From the NCBI RefSeq assembly GCF_030646925.1, contig NZ_JAUSKL010000058.1, positions 1-64,000 of the forward strand: a stretch of 64,000 nucleotides of DNA, given 5' to 3'. Of the stretch, positions 44,176 through 50,827 are shown one piece after another. This DNA comes from Candidatus Binatus sp. GTDB lineage: Bacteria; Desulfobacterota; Binatia; Binatales; Binataceae. A program made the position numbers and the translations under genes. Within the stretch, counting starts at the first letter, position 1, and every line of letters starts with the position of its first letter. The notes under the pieces are model-generated. The model did not search any database. It saw only the letters and a list, made by a program, of their open reading frames with translations, and was not told where the DNA came from.

Positions 44176-44404
44176 ATGCCCGGTTCCAGAAAACGCCAGA
44201 ACCCATCGGATGTCAATCAGATCGCCGCCATAAGACGCCGTGGCCGGTGAACTGCCAGTCGAGGATGCGGGCAAGAATCCTGCTGCGGTCGCGCTCGGGC
44301 GACTCGGTGGTCTAAAGGGCGGAAAAGCGCGTGCAAAGAAGCTAACTGCGCGTAAACGGTCGCAGATTGCTAAAAAAGCGGCTCTTGCACGGTGGGAAAG
44401 CTGA
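44176..44404 (+). pseudogene. Frameshifted small basic (GRLGGLKGGKAR-type) gene
   Basis: ATG 44176 opens MPGSRKRQNPSDVNQIAA and then hits a stop at 44248. The +1 frame from about 44234 continues DAVAGELPVEDAGKNPAAVA, LGRLGGLKGGKARAKKLTAR, IAKKAALARW to the stop at 44402. In the widespread small-protein family I recognise, both halves occur in one chain, so one base has been lost or gained near 44228-44236. The C-terminal half alone could start at GTG 44240. The family's function is unknown; the basic motif suggests nucleic-acid binding. Confidence 0.65.
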
Positions 44405-44411
44405 ATTTTGT

Positions 44412-44460
44412 TTGCATTAGTCCCTATATTTGGAGTATGTAATATCGTATGTGATATCAC
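44412..44460 (+). promoter_or_regulatory. Promoter/operator region of the hicAB operon
   Basis: ATGTAATATC (44437-44446) and ATGTGATATC (44449-44458) are direct repeats 12 bases apart; the second forms the palindrome GTGATATCAC (44451-44460). They overlap a weak promoter, TTGCAT (44412-44417) and TATGTA (44436-44441), 18 bases apart. HicB has a ribbon-helix-helix domain, so binding here for self-repression is plausible. Confidence 0.45.
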
Positions 44461-44523
44461 ATGACGCTCAAACAAGTCGGGCGGTTGAGGGTGCGGGTTG
44501 GCAATTTGCGGCGAACAAGAGAC

Positions 44524-44769
44524 GTGAAGAGCCGCGAGATGGTGCGTCTAGCCAAGGCAATCGGCAGAGAACCGGACAATCGTACAGGTAAAGAACCGAC
44601 TTACGTTCACTCAGAATTGGGGGATCGCAGACCACTATCGATTCCGAATCATCCAACGTTGGCTCCAGGCACGAAGAATAATATCTTGGACGATTTGGAA
44701 GGCGACCTAGACGCTTATGAAGAAATCCTTACTCAAAAAATCACGACAACAAACGGCAAGCTCCGCTAA
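44524..44769 (+). CDS. hicA: HicA-like toxin of a type II toxin-antitoxin system
   Basis: From GTG 44524 the 81-residue protein begins VKSREMVRLAKAIGR and carries the HicA dsRBD-like core, with the catalytic-type histidine in PLSIPNHPTLAPGT and the closing helix NILDDLEGDLDAYEEIL. HicA toxins cleave mRNA. An ATG at 44461 adds 21 basic residues that are not HicA-like. The gene overlaps hicB by 53 bases. It belongs to a longer HicA subtype with an insert (EPDNRTGKEPTYV) between the first helix and the His strand. Confidence 0.75.
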   Translation: MKSREMVRLAKAIGREPDNRTGKEPTYVHSELGDRRPLSIPNHPTLAPGTKNNILDDLEGDLDAYEEILTQKITTTNGKLR

Positions 44770-45364
44770 AAATCGCCCTCAGGACTATCTGAAGTTGCCT
44801 TACGCTAGAATCTTGATTCCTGAGGAAGACGGCGCATTTTCGGCTGAAGTATTAGAATTCCCCGGTTGTTATTCTCAAGGCGACAACGCTGGAGAGGCGT
44901 TTGAAAACTTAGAGAAGGCAGCGGTGGCGTGGATCGAGGCGTGTCAGGAACTCGGACAAGAAATACCGCCTCCGTCCTCGAATCAGGGTTACGGAGGAAA
45001 AATCGCGCTCAGACTTCCACGAGGATTGCATCGGTTAGCAGCACATAAAGCAGAGCGGGATAGGGTCAGTTTAAATCAATGTCTCGTTACTGCAATCGCG
45101 GCTTGGGTGGGCGCAGACAATTTGTATGAGAGAATTACACACAAAATAGAAATGAACTTTGTGCAAATGACGAATTATGTTCAGATCACCGCTTTGTGGG
45201 GCCCAGGGAATCCTTCATGGGGACCAGTTAGTCCGTGGATTATGAATGCCACGAACGTGACTCCAAATCTCGCGTCGATGTATCCGGCTGGTTTGGTTCC
45301 GGCAGTAGCTCCGGTCGAGATGCCGAAGAAGCAATGGGTCACCTCTGGAGAGATTAATGGCTGA
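44717..45364 (+). CDS. hicB: HicB-like antitoxin with C-terminal extension
   Basis: The 215-residue protein has the HicB fold (YARILIPEEDGAFSAEVLEF, PGCYSQGDNAGEAFENLEKA) at about 28-80 and a ribbon-helix-helix domain (KIALRLPRGLHRLAAHKAE, SLNQCLVTAIAAWVG) at about 94-137. The first should cover HicA and the second bind the operator. A further 75 residues rich in Pro, Asn and Trp follow and are not part of standard HicB. It overlaps the next gene by eight bases. Confidence 0.8.
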   Translation: MKKSLLKKSRQQTASSAKNRPQDYLKLPYARILIPEEDGAFSAEVLEFPGCYSQGDNAGEAFENLEKAAVAWIEACQELGQEIPPPSSNQGYGGKIALRLPRGLHRLAAHKAERDRVSLNQCLVTAIAAWVGADNLYERITHKIEMNFVQMTNYVQITALWGPGNPSWGPVSPWIMNATNVTPNLASMYPAGLVPAVAPVEMPKKQWVTSGEING

Positions 45365-45611
45365 GCCAACCCAATACGTTTTTGCACACAAAGAAATTGC
45401 CGGAATTCTGGTTCAAAAGCAGGGACTCCATGAAGGCTTTTGGACGTTGGGCTTTCAACTTGGGATGGGCAACACAATCGCACCTTCGCTAACGGGCGGC
45501 GATCCAGTCCCGGCAGTAGTTGTTTCAATTCTTGCGGTAGCCTTGCAAAAAGCCGAAAAGGATGGCCCGATGACCGTAGATGCAGCGAAAGTAAATCCGG
45601 TCAAGAAATAA
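45357..45611 (+). CDS. Conserved small protein, third gene of the hicAB operon
   Basis: The 84-residue protein opens MAEPTQYVFAHKEIAGILVQ, followed by KQGLHEGFWTLGFQLGMGN and ends with LTGGDPVPAVVVS, TVDAAKVNPVK. I have a general memory of similar uncharacterised proteins but know no function. It has no membrane segment or cysteine. Its start overlaps hicB by eight bases, so it is translated with the antitoxin. It could be a third component of the module, or simply cargo. Interaction with HicB's long tail is a reasonable guess. Confidence 0.65.
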   Translation: MAEPTQYVFAHKEIAGILVQKQGLHEGFWTLGFQLGMGNTIAPSLTGGDPVPAVVVSILAVALQKAEKDGPMTVDAAKVNPVKK

Positions 45612-45651
45612 CGCGACGCGAATAGCTTCCAAGCTCAAGCCCATGACTTAG

Positions 45652-46078
45652 GTGTTATGGGGCTTTGTGGCGTACTACGGCGCGATCAAGCGGGCGTTTG
45701 AAGGCGATGTTGATTACGCTCAGATTCACAAAGTATTCGCGTCCGAACTGAATACCGGACGCGGGCGCTATTCTCCGCCGGTCATGGTGGAATGCGGGCG
45801 CGAGGAACTAATCGGATCGCCCGATCCTGACCATATCTCGACCAGCTATGTTGAACGTCAGAATTTGACGATCAGGATGCAGAATCGGCGTTTCAAGCGC
45901 CTGACCAATGCGTTCAGCAAGAAGCTGACAAATCTCAAGGCGTCGGTCGCCTTGCATTTCGCCCATTACAATCTCTGCCGCATTCACAAGACGCTGCGCA
46001 TGACGCCCGCGATGGCGGCCAATATCAGCGATCAACATTTGGACGATCGAGGAATTGATCGAGCGGGCGTCAAATTAG
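45652..46078 (+). pseudogene. 3' half of an IS1-type transposase gene, frameshifted
   Basis: The frame matches the second half of the transposase: GDVDYAQIHKVFASEL, RYSPPVMVECGREELIG, then HISTSYVERQNLTIRMQNRR with the catalytic glutamate, KLTNLKASVALHFAHYN and CRIHKTLRMTPAMA. The half with the two catalytic aspartates is missing. Near 46038-46040 an extra T shifts the frame; one frame over, the normal ending WTIEELIERASN and a stop at 46076 appear. The stop lies inside the right terminal repeat. The element cannot move by itself. Confidence 0.8.
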
Positions 46079-46087
46079 GACACTACC
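46070..46087 (-). repeat. Right terminal inverted repeat
   Basis: TCAAATTAGGACACTACC, the inverted match to 44110-44127. The transposase's original stop codon falls inside it. Confidence 0.7.
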
Positions 46088-46203
46088 CGGCCGTCACCCC
46101 GCGGTTGCCGAGCGGCGGTCGAGTCGAGTAGTTTTCCACGGATGCCGGAGGCGATTGATTCGCCAAGCCCGGCGATTGCCCAACACGAGGAGAGATGACT
46201 TCG

Positions 46204-47595
46204 ATGATGACCGGTGAACAGTACAAGCGATCGCTCAACGACAACCGCGAGACCTACTTCGAGGGCGAGCGCGTTCGCGATCTCGTGACCCATCCGCTGC
46301 TCGGCGCCTGCGTCTCACGAATCGCCGCCGGTTACGATCATTTCTATTCGCCGCAGCCCGGCGCGGTCAGCGCGCTGATGGCGATACCGCATTCGGCGAA
46401 CGAGCTGCGCGACCGGATTCCGCTGCTGCACGAGGCCGATATCGTCGCCAACGTCACCTACCAGTCGATCATGACGCTCACCACCGCGTCGATCCGAATC
46501 GCCGACAAGCTGCCGCAATATGCCGAGCGGATTCGCAATTACGTGCAGGGCGCGCAGCGCCGCGACATCCGGATCGTCGAGTGCATCACGGACGCCAAGG
46601 GCGATCGCAGCCGCCCGCCGGGCAAGCAGGACGACCCCGACGCCTACACCCACGTGGTCGATCGCCGCCCCGACGGCGTGATCATTCGCGGCGCCAAGCT
46701 GCACATCACCGGCGCCTCGATGTGCCACGAGCTGATGGTGATTCCGACCAAGGCGATGAAGCCCGGCGAAGAGAGCTACGCGATCGCCTGCGCCGTGCCG
46801 GTCAACTCTCCCGGCATCAAGATAATCGACACGACCTTCGCCCCACGCCATCACGACAGCCGCACCTTCCCGGTCTCGGCCAATATCCACATGCCCGAGG
46901 GGTTCGTGATCTTCGACAACGTGTTTGTGCCGAACGAGCGAATCTTCCTCGACGGCGAGGTCCAGCAGGCAGCTATCTTCGCGCATTCGCTGGGACTGTG
47001 GGAGCGGCTCGGCGGACTCTCGGCGATGGCGGAAGAAGGCGATCAGTTGGTCGGATTCGCGCAGTTGATCGCCGAAGCCAACGGGCTGGCCAATGAAAGC
47101 CACGTCAAGGAGAAGATCTCCGAGATGATCATCCATGCCACGCTGGTGCGCGCGGCGCTCGAGGCCGCGATCGGGAATTGCCACGTGACGCCCGAAGGCG
47201 CGTTCCCCGACGAGCTATACACCAACGCCGGCAAGTATCACGGCGCCGCGAACTACAACCTGATGGTGCGCCATCTGCACGATATCGCGGGCGGATCGGT
47301 GCTGACCGCGCCGTCAGTCGCCGATCTCGAAAACGAAGTCACCGGACCGCTGGTGCGCAAATACATGGGGACGATGAACGGCGTGGACGGCGAGTATCGC
47401 GCGCGCTTGTTCCACGCGATTCGCGATTTGACCGCCGATTCCTACGGCGGCTGGAAGGCGGTCACCAACGTGCAGGCCGGCGGCGGGCTCTACGCCCAAA
47501 GGATCGTGACGCGCCGCTACTACGATCTCAAAGGCGCCAAGCAGAAGGCGCTCCGCCTGGCCGGAGTCGACGACAAGCCGCAGTCAAACTCCTAG
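46204..47595 (+). CDS. HpaB-superfamily protein (4-hydroxyphenylacetate 3-monooxygenase-like)
   Basis: The 463-residue protein has the two-part HpaB fold: MMTGEQYKRSLNDNRETYFEGERV at its start in two blocks, ASMCHELMVIPTKAM, the PVNSPGIKII strand, IFDNVFVPNERIFLDGE, and HLHDIAGGSVLTAPS. The superfamily holds FADH2-dependent phenol hydroxylases and the 4Fe-4S/FAD enzyme 4-hydroxybutyryl-CoA dehydratase. The cluster cysteines of the latter are not present, so a flavin-only role is likelier. ATG 46204 follows AGGAG by 11 bases; ATG 46195 is possible. The next gene is an acyl-CoA dehydrogenase on the same strand. Confidence 0.85.
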   Translation: MMTGEQYKRSLNDNRETYFEGERVRDLVTHPLLGACVSRIAAGYDHFYSPQPGAVSALMAIPHSANELRDRIPLLHEADIVANVTYQSIMTLTTASIRIADKLPQYAERIRNYVQGAQRRDIRIVECITDAKGDRSRPPGKQDDPDAYTHVVDRRPDGVIIRGAKLHITGASMCHELMVIPTKAMKPGEESYAIACAVPVNSPGIKIIDTTFAPRHHDSRTFPVSANIHMPEGFVIFDNVFVPNERIFLDGEVQQAAIFAHSLGLWERLGGLSAMAEEGDQLVGFAQLIAEANGLANESHVKEKISEMIIHATLVRAALEAAIGNCHVTPEGAFPDELYTNAGKYHGAANYNLMVRHLHDIAGGSVLTAPSVADLENEVTGPLVRKYMGTMNGVDGEYRARLFHAIRDLTADSYGGWKAVTNVQAGGGLYAQRIVTRRYYDLKGAKQKALRLAGVDDKPQSNS

Positions 47596-47663
47596 CCGGC
47601 CAAGCACGCTCACGGGCTCCGCGCCAGCCCGCGGGAATCGCGCGCGACCCGAGGATCAGATCG

Positions 47664-48821
47664 ATGCGACGAGATATCTTCACCGCAGAGCACGAAATGT
47701 TTCGCGACCAGGTGCGCCGCTTCGTCGAAACCGAAATCGAGCCGAAGGTCGCGCAGTGGAATCGCAACGGCATGAGCGATCGCGAGAGCTGGCGCAAGAT
47801 GGGCGCGGCCGGCTTCCTCGGCGCCAACGCGCCCGCTGAATACGGCGGCGGCGGCGTGGATTTCATCTACGACGCGATCGTGATGGAAGAAATGTCGCGG
47901 GTGCGCGCCCACGGCCTGATGATGTCGCTGCATTCGGACATCTGCATGCCGTACATCACGAGCTTCGGCAACGAGGCACAGAAGCGGCGCTATCTGCCCG
48001 GCACGATCAGCGGCGAAATCATCCTCGCGATCGCGATGACCGAGCCGGGCACCGGATCAGATCTCGCCGCAGTGCAGACGACCGCGCGCCGCGACGGCGA
48101 CAACTACGTCCTCAACGGTTCGAAAACGTTTATCTCCAATGGCCAGATCGCCGACCTTGTAATCGTCGTCTGCAAGACCGACCCCAAGGCAAATCCGCCG
48201 CACAAGGGCGTCAGCCTGATGCTGGTGGACGCGACCAGTCCCGGCTTCGTCCGCGGGCGCAAACTCGACAAACTCGGGCTCCGCGGCCAGGACACCAGCG
48301 AACTGTTCTTCGAGGATTGCCGCGTGCCGGTCGCCAACCTGCTCGGCCAGGAAGGGCAGGGCTTCAAGATGCTGATGCAGAATCTGCAGCAGGAGCGGCT
48401 CTGCGTTGGCGTCGCATCGATAGCCAGTTGCCGCCGCACGGTCGAGGATACGGTCGCATACTGCAAGCAGCGGCGCGCCTTCGGACAGCCGATCGCCGAG
48501 TTTCAGAACACCCAGTTCAAGCTCGCCGAGATGATGACTGAAGTCGAAGTCGGCCAGGCCTTTGTCGATCGTTTGCTGGTCGCGCATGTTCGCCACGACG
48601 AAATCGTCGCCGAGGTCAGCATGGCGAAATGGTGGACCACCGACCTGCAGAAAAAGATTTCGAGCCAATGCCTGCAACTGCACGGCGGCTACGGCTTCAT
48701 GATGGAGTACCCGGTCGCGACCGACTACGCCGACGCGGCGGTGCAATCGATCTACGCCGGCACTAACGAAATCATGAAGGTGATCATCGCGCGCAGCATG
48801 GGACTGGATTCAAGAAAGTAG
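47664..48821 (+). CDS. Acyl-CoA dehydrogenase
   Basis: The 385-residue enzyme matches short-/medium-chain ACADs: AAGFLGANAPAEYGG, MTEPGTGSDLAAVQTTA, GSKTFISNGQIADL, KLGLRGQDTSELFFEDCRVP, the LQLHGGYGFM stretch and the catalytic Glu369 in YAGTNEIMK. It lies 68 bases after the HpaB-like gene and starts at ATG 47664, with GAGG upstream. The last 153 bases are duplicated at 50662-50814. Its final codons (TCA AGA AAG) are unlike the GC-rich usage of the gene, while the second copy ends in TCG CGC AAG, so the 3' end here may be imported. Confidence 0.92.
   Translation: MRRDIFTAEHEMFRDQVRRFVETEIEPKVAQWNRNGMSDRESWRKMGAAGFLGANAPAEYGGGGVDFIYDAIVMEEMSRVRAHGLMMSLHSDICMPYITSFGNEAQKRRYLPGTISGEIILAIAMTEPGTGSDLAAVQTTARRDGDNYVLNGSKTFISNGQIADLVIVVCKTDPKANPPHKGVSLMLVDATSPGFVRGRKLDKLGLRGQDTSELFFEDCRVPVANLLGQEGQGFKMLMQNLQQERLCVGVASIASCRRTVEDTVAYCKQRRAFGQPIAEFQNTQFKLAEMMTEVEVGQAFVDRLLVAHVRHDEIVAEVSMAKWWTTDLQKKISSQCLQLHGGYGFMMEYPVATDYADAAVQSIYAGTNEIMKVIIARSMGLDSRK
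48669..48821. repeat. 153-bp direct repeat, left copy (3' end of ACAD gene)
   Basis: Identical to 50662-50814 for the first 126 bases, then five differences in the last 27. It bounds the left side of a roughly 1.84-kb accessory segment. Confidence 0.9.
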
Positions 48822-48911
48822 CGACGAACTGCGGCAGCGGCGCGGAACGACAGTAGTTCGCACAACCGCGCACCCGTCCCCATATCTGCCGACCAGAATC
48901 GAGAGCGGTTG

Positions 48912-49413
48912 TCAGCGGCGGAAGGTTCCTTGGCCATGAAAGTAATGTTCAAAGTCGTTATCAGCAACGCCGCCTTGTCTGCTTGAGTCGTGGCGTATAG
49001 TAATTTCCGGTGTTTCGAACGGATCCAGATGCGGCCTGACTCCGACGACCAACCCCGTGTGATGCTCAGCCGGATTGACATAAAATATCGCCTTGTTGAA
49101 CGTAAGGTAACTCCACCGGGGTCAGTCCTTGTATCAGTACCTTAACGCGATAGGTATATCCCAGTAAGCACCGTTCGTCGGCTGCGCCTTTTTTTGTGCG
49201 TAGTTCATGAGCCAGCCAATGAGCGCAGCCAGTGCCCATAATTGGCATCCACTCGTCATCACCGTGGTACTGAATGAAGCAGTCCTTAGGTTCGATATCA
49301 CGTGTCACCTGAGTTCTGGCCAAAGTTATTCCAGTTTGGCACCGAGCGCAGTACTCAACTCGGTTGTATTCCATTACTGATTCTCGGCCGGGATGAAGCT
49401 TACATCTTGGCAT
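48912..49413 (-). pseudogene. NlpC/P60-like cysteine hydrolase gene with a frameshift
   Basis: ATG 49413 opens MPRCKLHPGRESVMEYNRVE, has two CxxC-like cysteines and the likely nucleophile in GTGCAHWLAHEL, then stops at 49066 after VQQGDILCQSG. One frame over, the reading continues NPAEHHTGLVVGVRPHLDPF, ITIRHDSSRQGGVADNDF, HYFHGQGTFRR to a stop at 48912, restoring the catalytic His region after the GDI turn. An extra T in the TTTT run near 49079 explains it. Either the gene is broken, the site slips during expression, or the read is wrong. The restored protein would be about 167 residues. Confidence 0.7.
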
Positions 49414-49440
49414 AAACGATCCTCCTCGGCGGGCGTGAAT

Positions 49441-50238
49441 TCATTGTGGGCAGTTTAGTGGTGGCGGTCCGGGCGGGCCCTCCGTTCCAGGCGCGCGATT
49501 TTCGTAATCCAGCCATACACGGACTATCTTCTGAGCATCTGGCTGCTTCACATCGCGGAAAAATTCGTCGCCTTCGAACCGCACCGGCGCGGCGGGAACA
49601 ATATAGCGGTACAGCACCTCGGTGATTGGCCATGTGTCGGGGTGCATCCGGTAGTCGGGATATCGTTTCTTTCGGAGCCTATCGACCGGCACATTCAGCA
49701 TGTCGGTGAATGCTTGCTTAATTACTTGGCCCTGATCGTCGGTCTCCGACTGTTGTTCCGCGCCATCGAGATAATCCGCCACGACGTTGCGCGGGTGCGT
49801 CGAACCGGCGACCCTCGCGCCGCCGTGATCTATCCAATCGAGCCACATACGGATTGCCTTTTGCGCGTCCGGCTTCTTCACGTCGCGGAAGAAACTTTCG
49901 CCTTCGAACTCAAACTCTGGCGGGTTGGGAACGAAATAATGAGACAGCACCAGCGTGACCGGCCATCTGCGGGGGTGCATCTCGTAATCGGGGTACTGTT
50001 TCTCGCGTAGTGTCTCGACCGGCTCATTGAGCATGTCGGTCAGGGCTTGCTTGACTACTTGTCGATGATCGTCGCCTTGGAAATGTTCTCTGGCACCGTT
50101 CAGGTAGTCCGCAACGACATTGCGTTGATCGCTCGAGTCGGCGGCCATCGGTCCGTAGCGGTCCGTCAGACAAAGCGATGAGGATACCAGAAGTACGGCG
50201 AGCGAAATGAAAACGAGACGACACTTCAGTCTCTCCAT
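49441..50238 (-). CDS. Exported protein with two tandem copies of an unknown domain
   Basis: From ATG 50238 the 265-residue protein has an N-terminal signal-like helix (LVFISLAVLLVSSSLC) and two similar units at about 39-135 and 150-245. Both share RNVVADYL, QV[VI]KQA, TDMLN, PV, YPDY, MHP, WP[VI]T, FFRDVK and PDAQK. Each ends in an R-WLD helix. I do not know the family. It should be periplasmic or surface-exposed. A start at 50280 is possible but adds 14 unusual residues. It lies 27 bases upstream of the cysteine hydrolase gene on the same strand. Confidence 0.7.
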   Translation of the reverse strand: MERLKCRLVFISLAVLLVSSSLCLTDRYGPMAADSSDQRNVVADYLNGAREHFQGDDHRQVVKQALTDMLNEPVETLREKQYPDYEMHPRRWPVTLVLSHYFVPNPPEFEFEGESFFRDVKKPDAQKAIRMWLDWIDHGGARVAGSTHPRNVVADYLDGAEQQSETDDQGQVIKQAFTDMLNVPVDRLRKKRYPDYRMHPDTWPITEVLYRYIVPAAPVRFEGDEFFRDVKQPDAQKIVRVWLDYENRAPGTEGPPGPPPLNCPQ

Positions 50239-50366
50239 TTGCGGACGCGGCGGGCCCGCACTGGAGAGTGCTAACTGCATGTCAGCATGATATCAAACAC
50301 CGCGGCCATAAAATAGCAGGCTCCAGCGGCTAATCTGAAATTCGCGCAACTAGCTCATTGTCGTTG

Positions 50367-50661
50367 TCATTCTCGGGCCGACGACGAGGCAGTCGTCGAA
50401 GCGGCACCCTGCTTTCCGCATAGCGTGTCGTTCACGTCGCACTGGGGCGTGATACCTACAGTGCGCTGGCGTGCATTCAGGTCGAAGATAGCTGTGTTGG
50501 TCTTGTCATTCGCCGCGCAGCCGCATAGCTGACTCGCACAGCAACTGCATCCGACCGCCGCCTCCAGATTGGCTATCGCCAACAGGCCCTTAGCCGGGCA
50601 GTTGGATAAGCCAGAGCAAGCTACCGAAGTAAGGTCTCGGTCATTGCATTGGCCGGTGCAT
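50367..50661 (-). pseudogene. Truncated cysteine-rich protein gene
   Basis: A minus-strand frame with no start runs from the repeat junction at 50661 to a stop at 50367. It encodes 97 residues with 13 cysteines: CTGQCNDRD, VACSGLSNCPAKGLLAIANL, GCSCCASQLCGCAANDK, then TVGITPQCDVNDTLCGKQ. The composition is protein-like all the way to the junction, where the duplicated ACAD sequence begins, so the 5' part was lost there. I cannot name the family. It precedes the exported repeat protein on the same strand by 86 bases from its stop to the 50280 frame. Confidence 0.5.
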
Positions 50662-50814
50662 TGCCTGCAACTGCACGGCGGCTACGGCTTCATGATGGAG
50701 TACCCGGTCGCGACCGACTACGCCGACGCGGCGGTGCAATCGATCTACGCCGGCACTAACGAAATCATGAAGGTGATCATCGCGCGCAGAATGGGACTCG
50801 ATTCGCGCAAGTAG
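50662..50814. repeat. 153-bp direct repeat, right copy (3' end of ACAD gene)
   Basis: Second copy of the ACAD 3' end, including the stop codon. Its last nine codons follow the genome's normal codon use, suggesting it is the original chromosomal end of the gene. Confidence 0.9.
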
Positions 50815-50827
50815 TTCTGCCGGCCGC

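Larger units (their letters stand above)
44110..46087. mobile_element. IS1-type element remnant carrying a hicAB operon
   Basis: The left end (44110-44127) and right end (46070-46087) are inverted copies sharing 16 of 18 bases, with GTGTCCTAATTTGA identical at both. Between them lie a frameshifted basic gene, hicA, hicB, a third small gene and the 3' half of an IS1-type transposase gene. The interior is visibly more AT-rich than the flanks. No exact target duplication is seen; CGGGCGTCG and CGGCCGTCA at the two sides agree at seven of nine. It separates the LLM gene from the HpaB-like gene, which point away from each other. Confidence 0.7.

Noticed and set aside
46204-47595. 4-hydroxybutyryl-CoA dehydratase
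   Set aside because: The superfamily fits, but the cysteines that bind the 4Fe-4S cluster in that enzyme are not present.
47178-47663. N-terminal extension of the acyl-CoA dehydrogenase frame
   Set aside because: These 162 codons overlap the HpaB-like gene in another frame and are arginine-rich; ACAD homology begins at ATG 47664.
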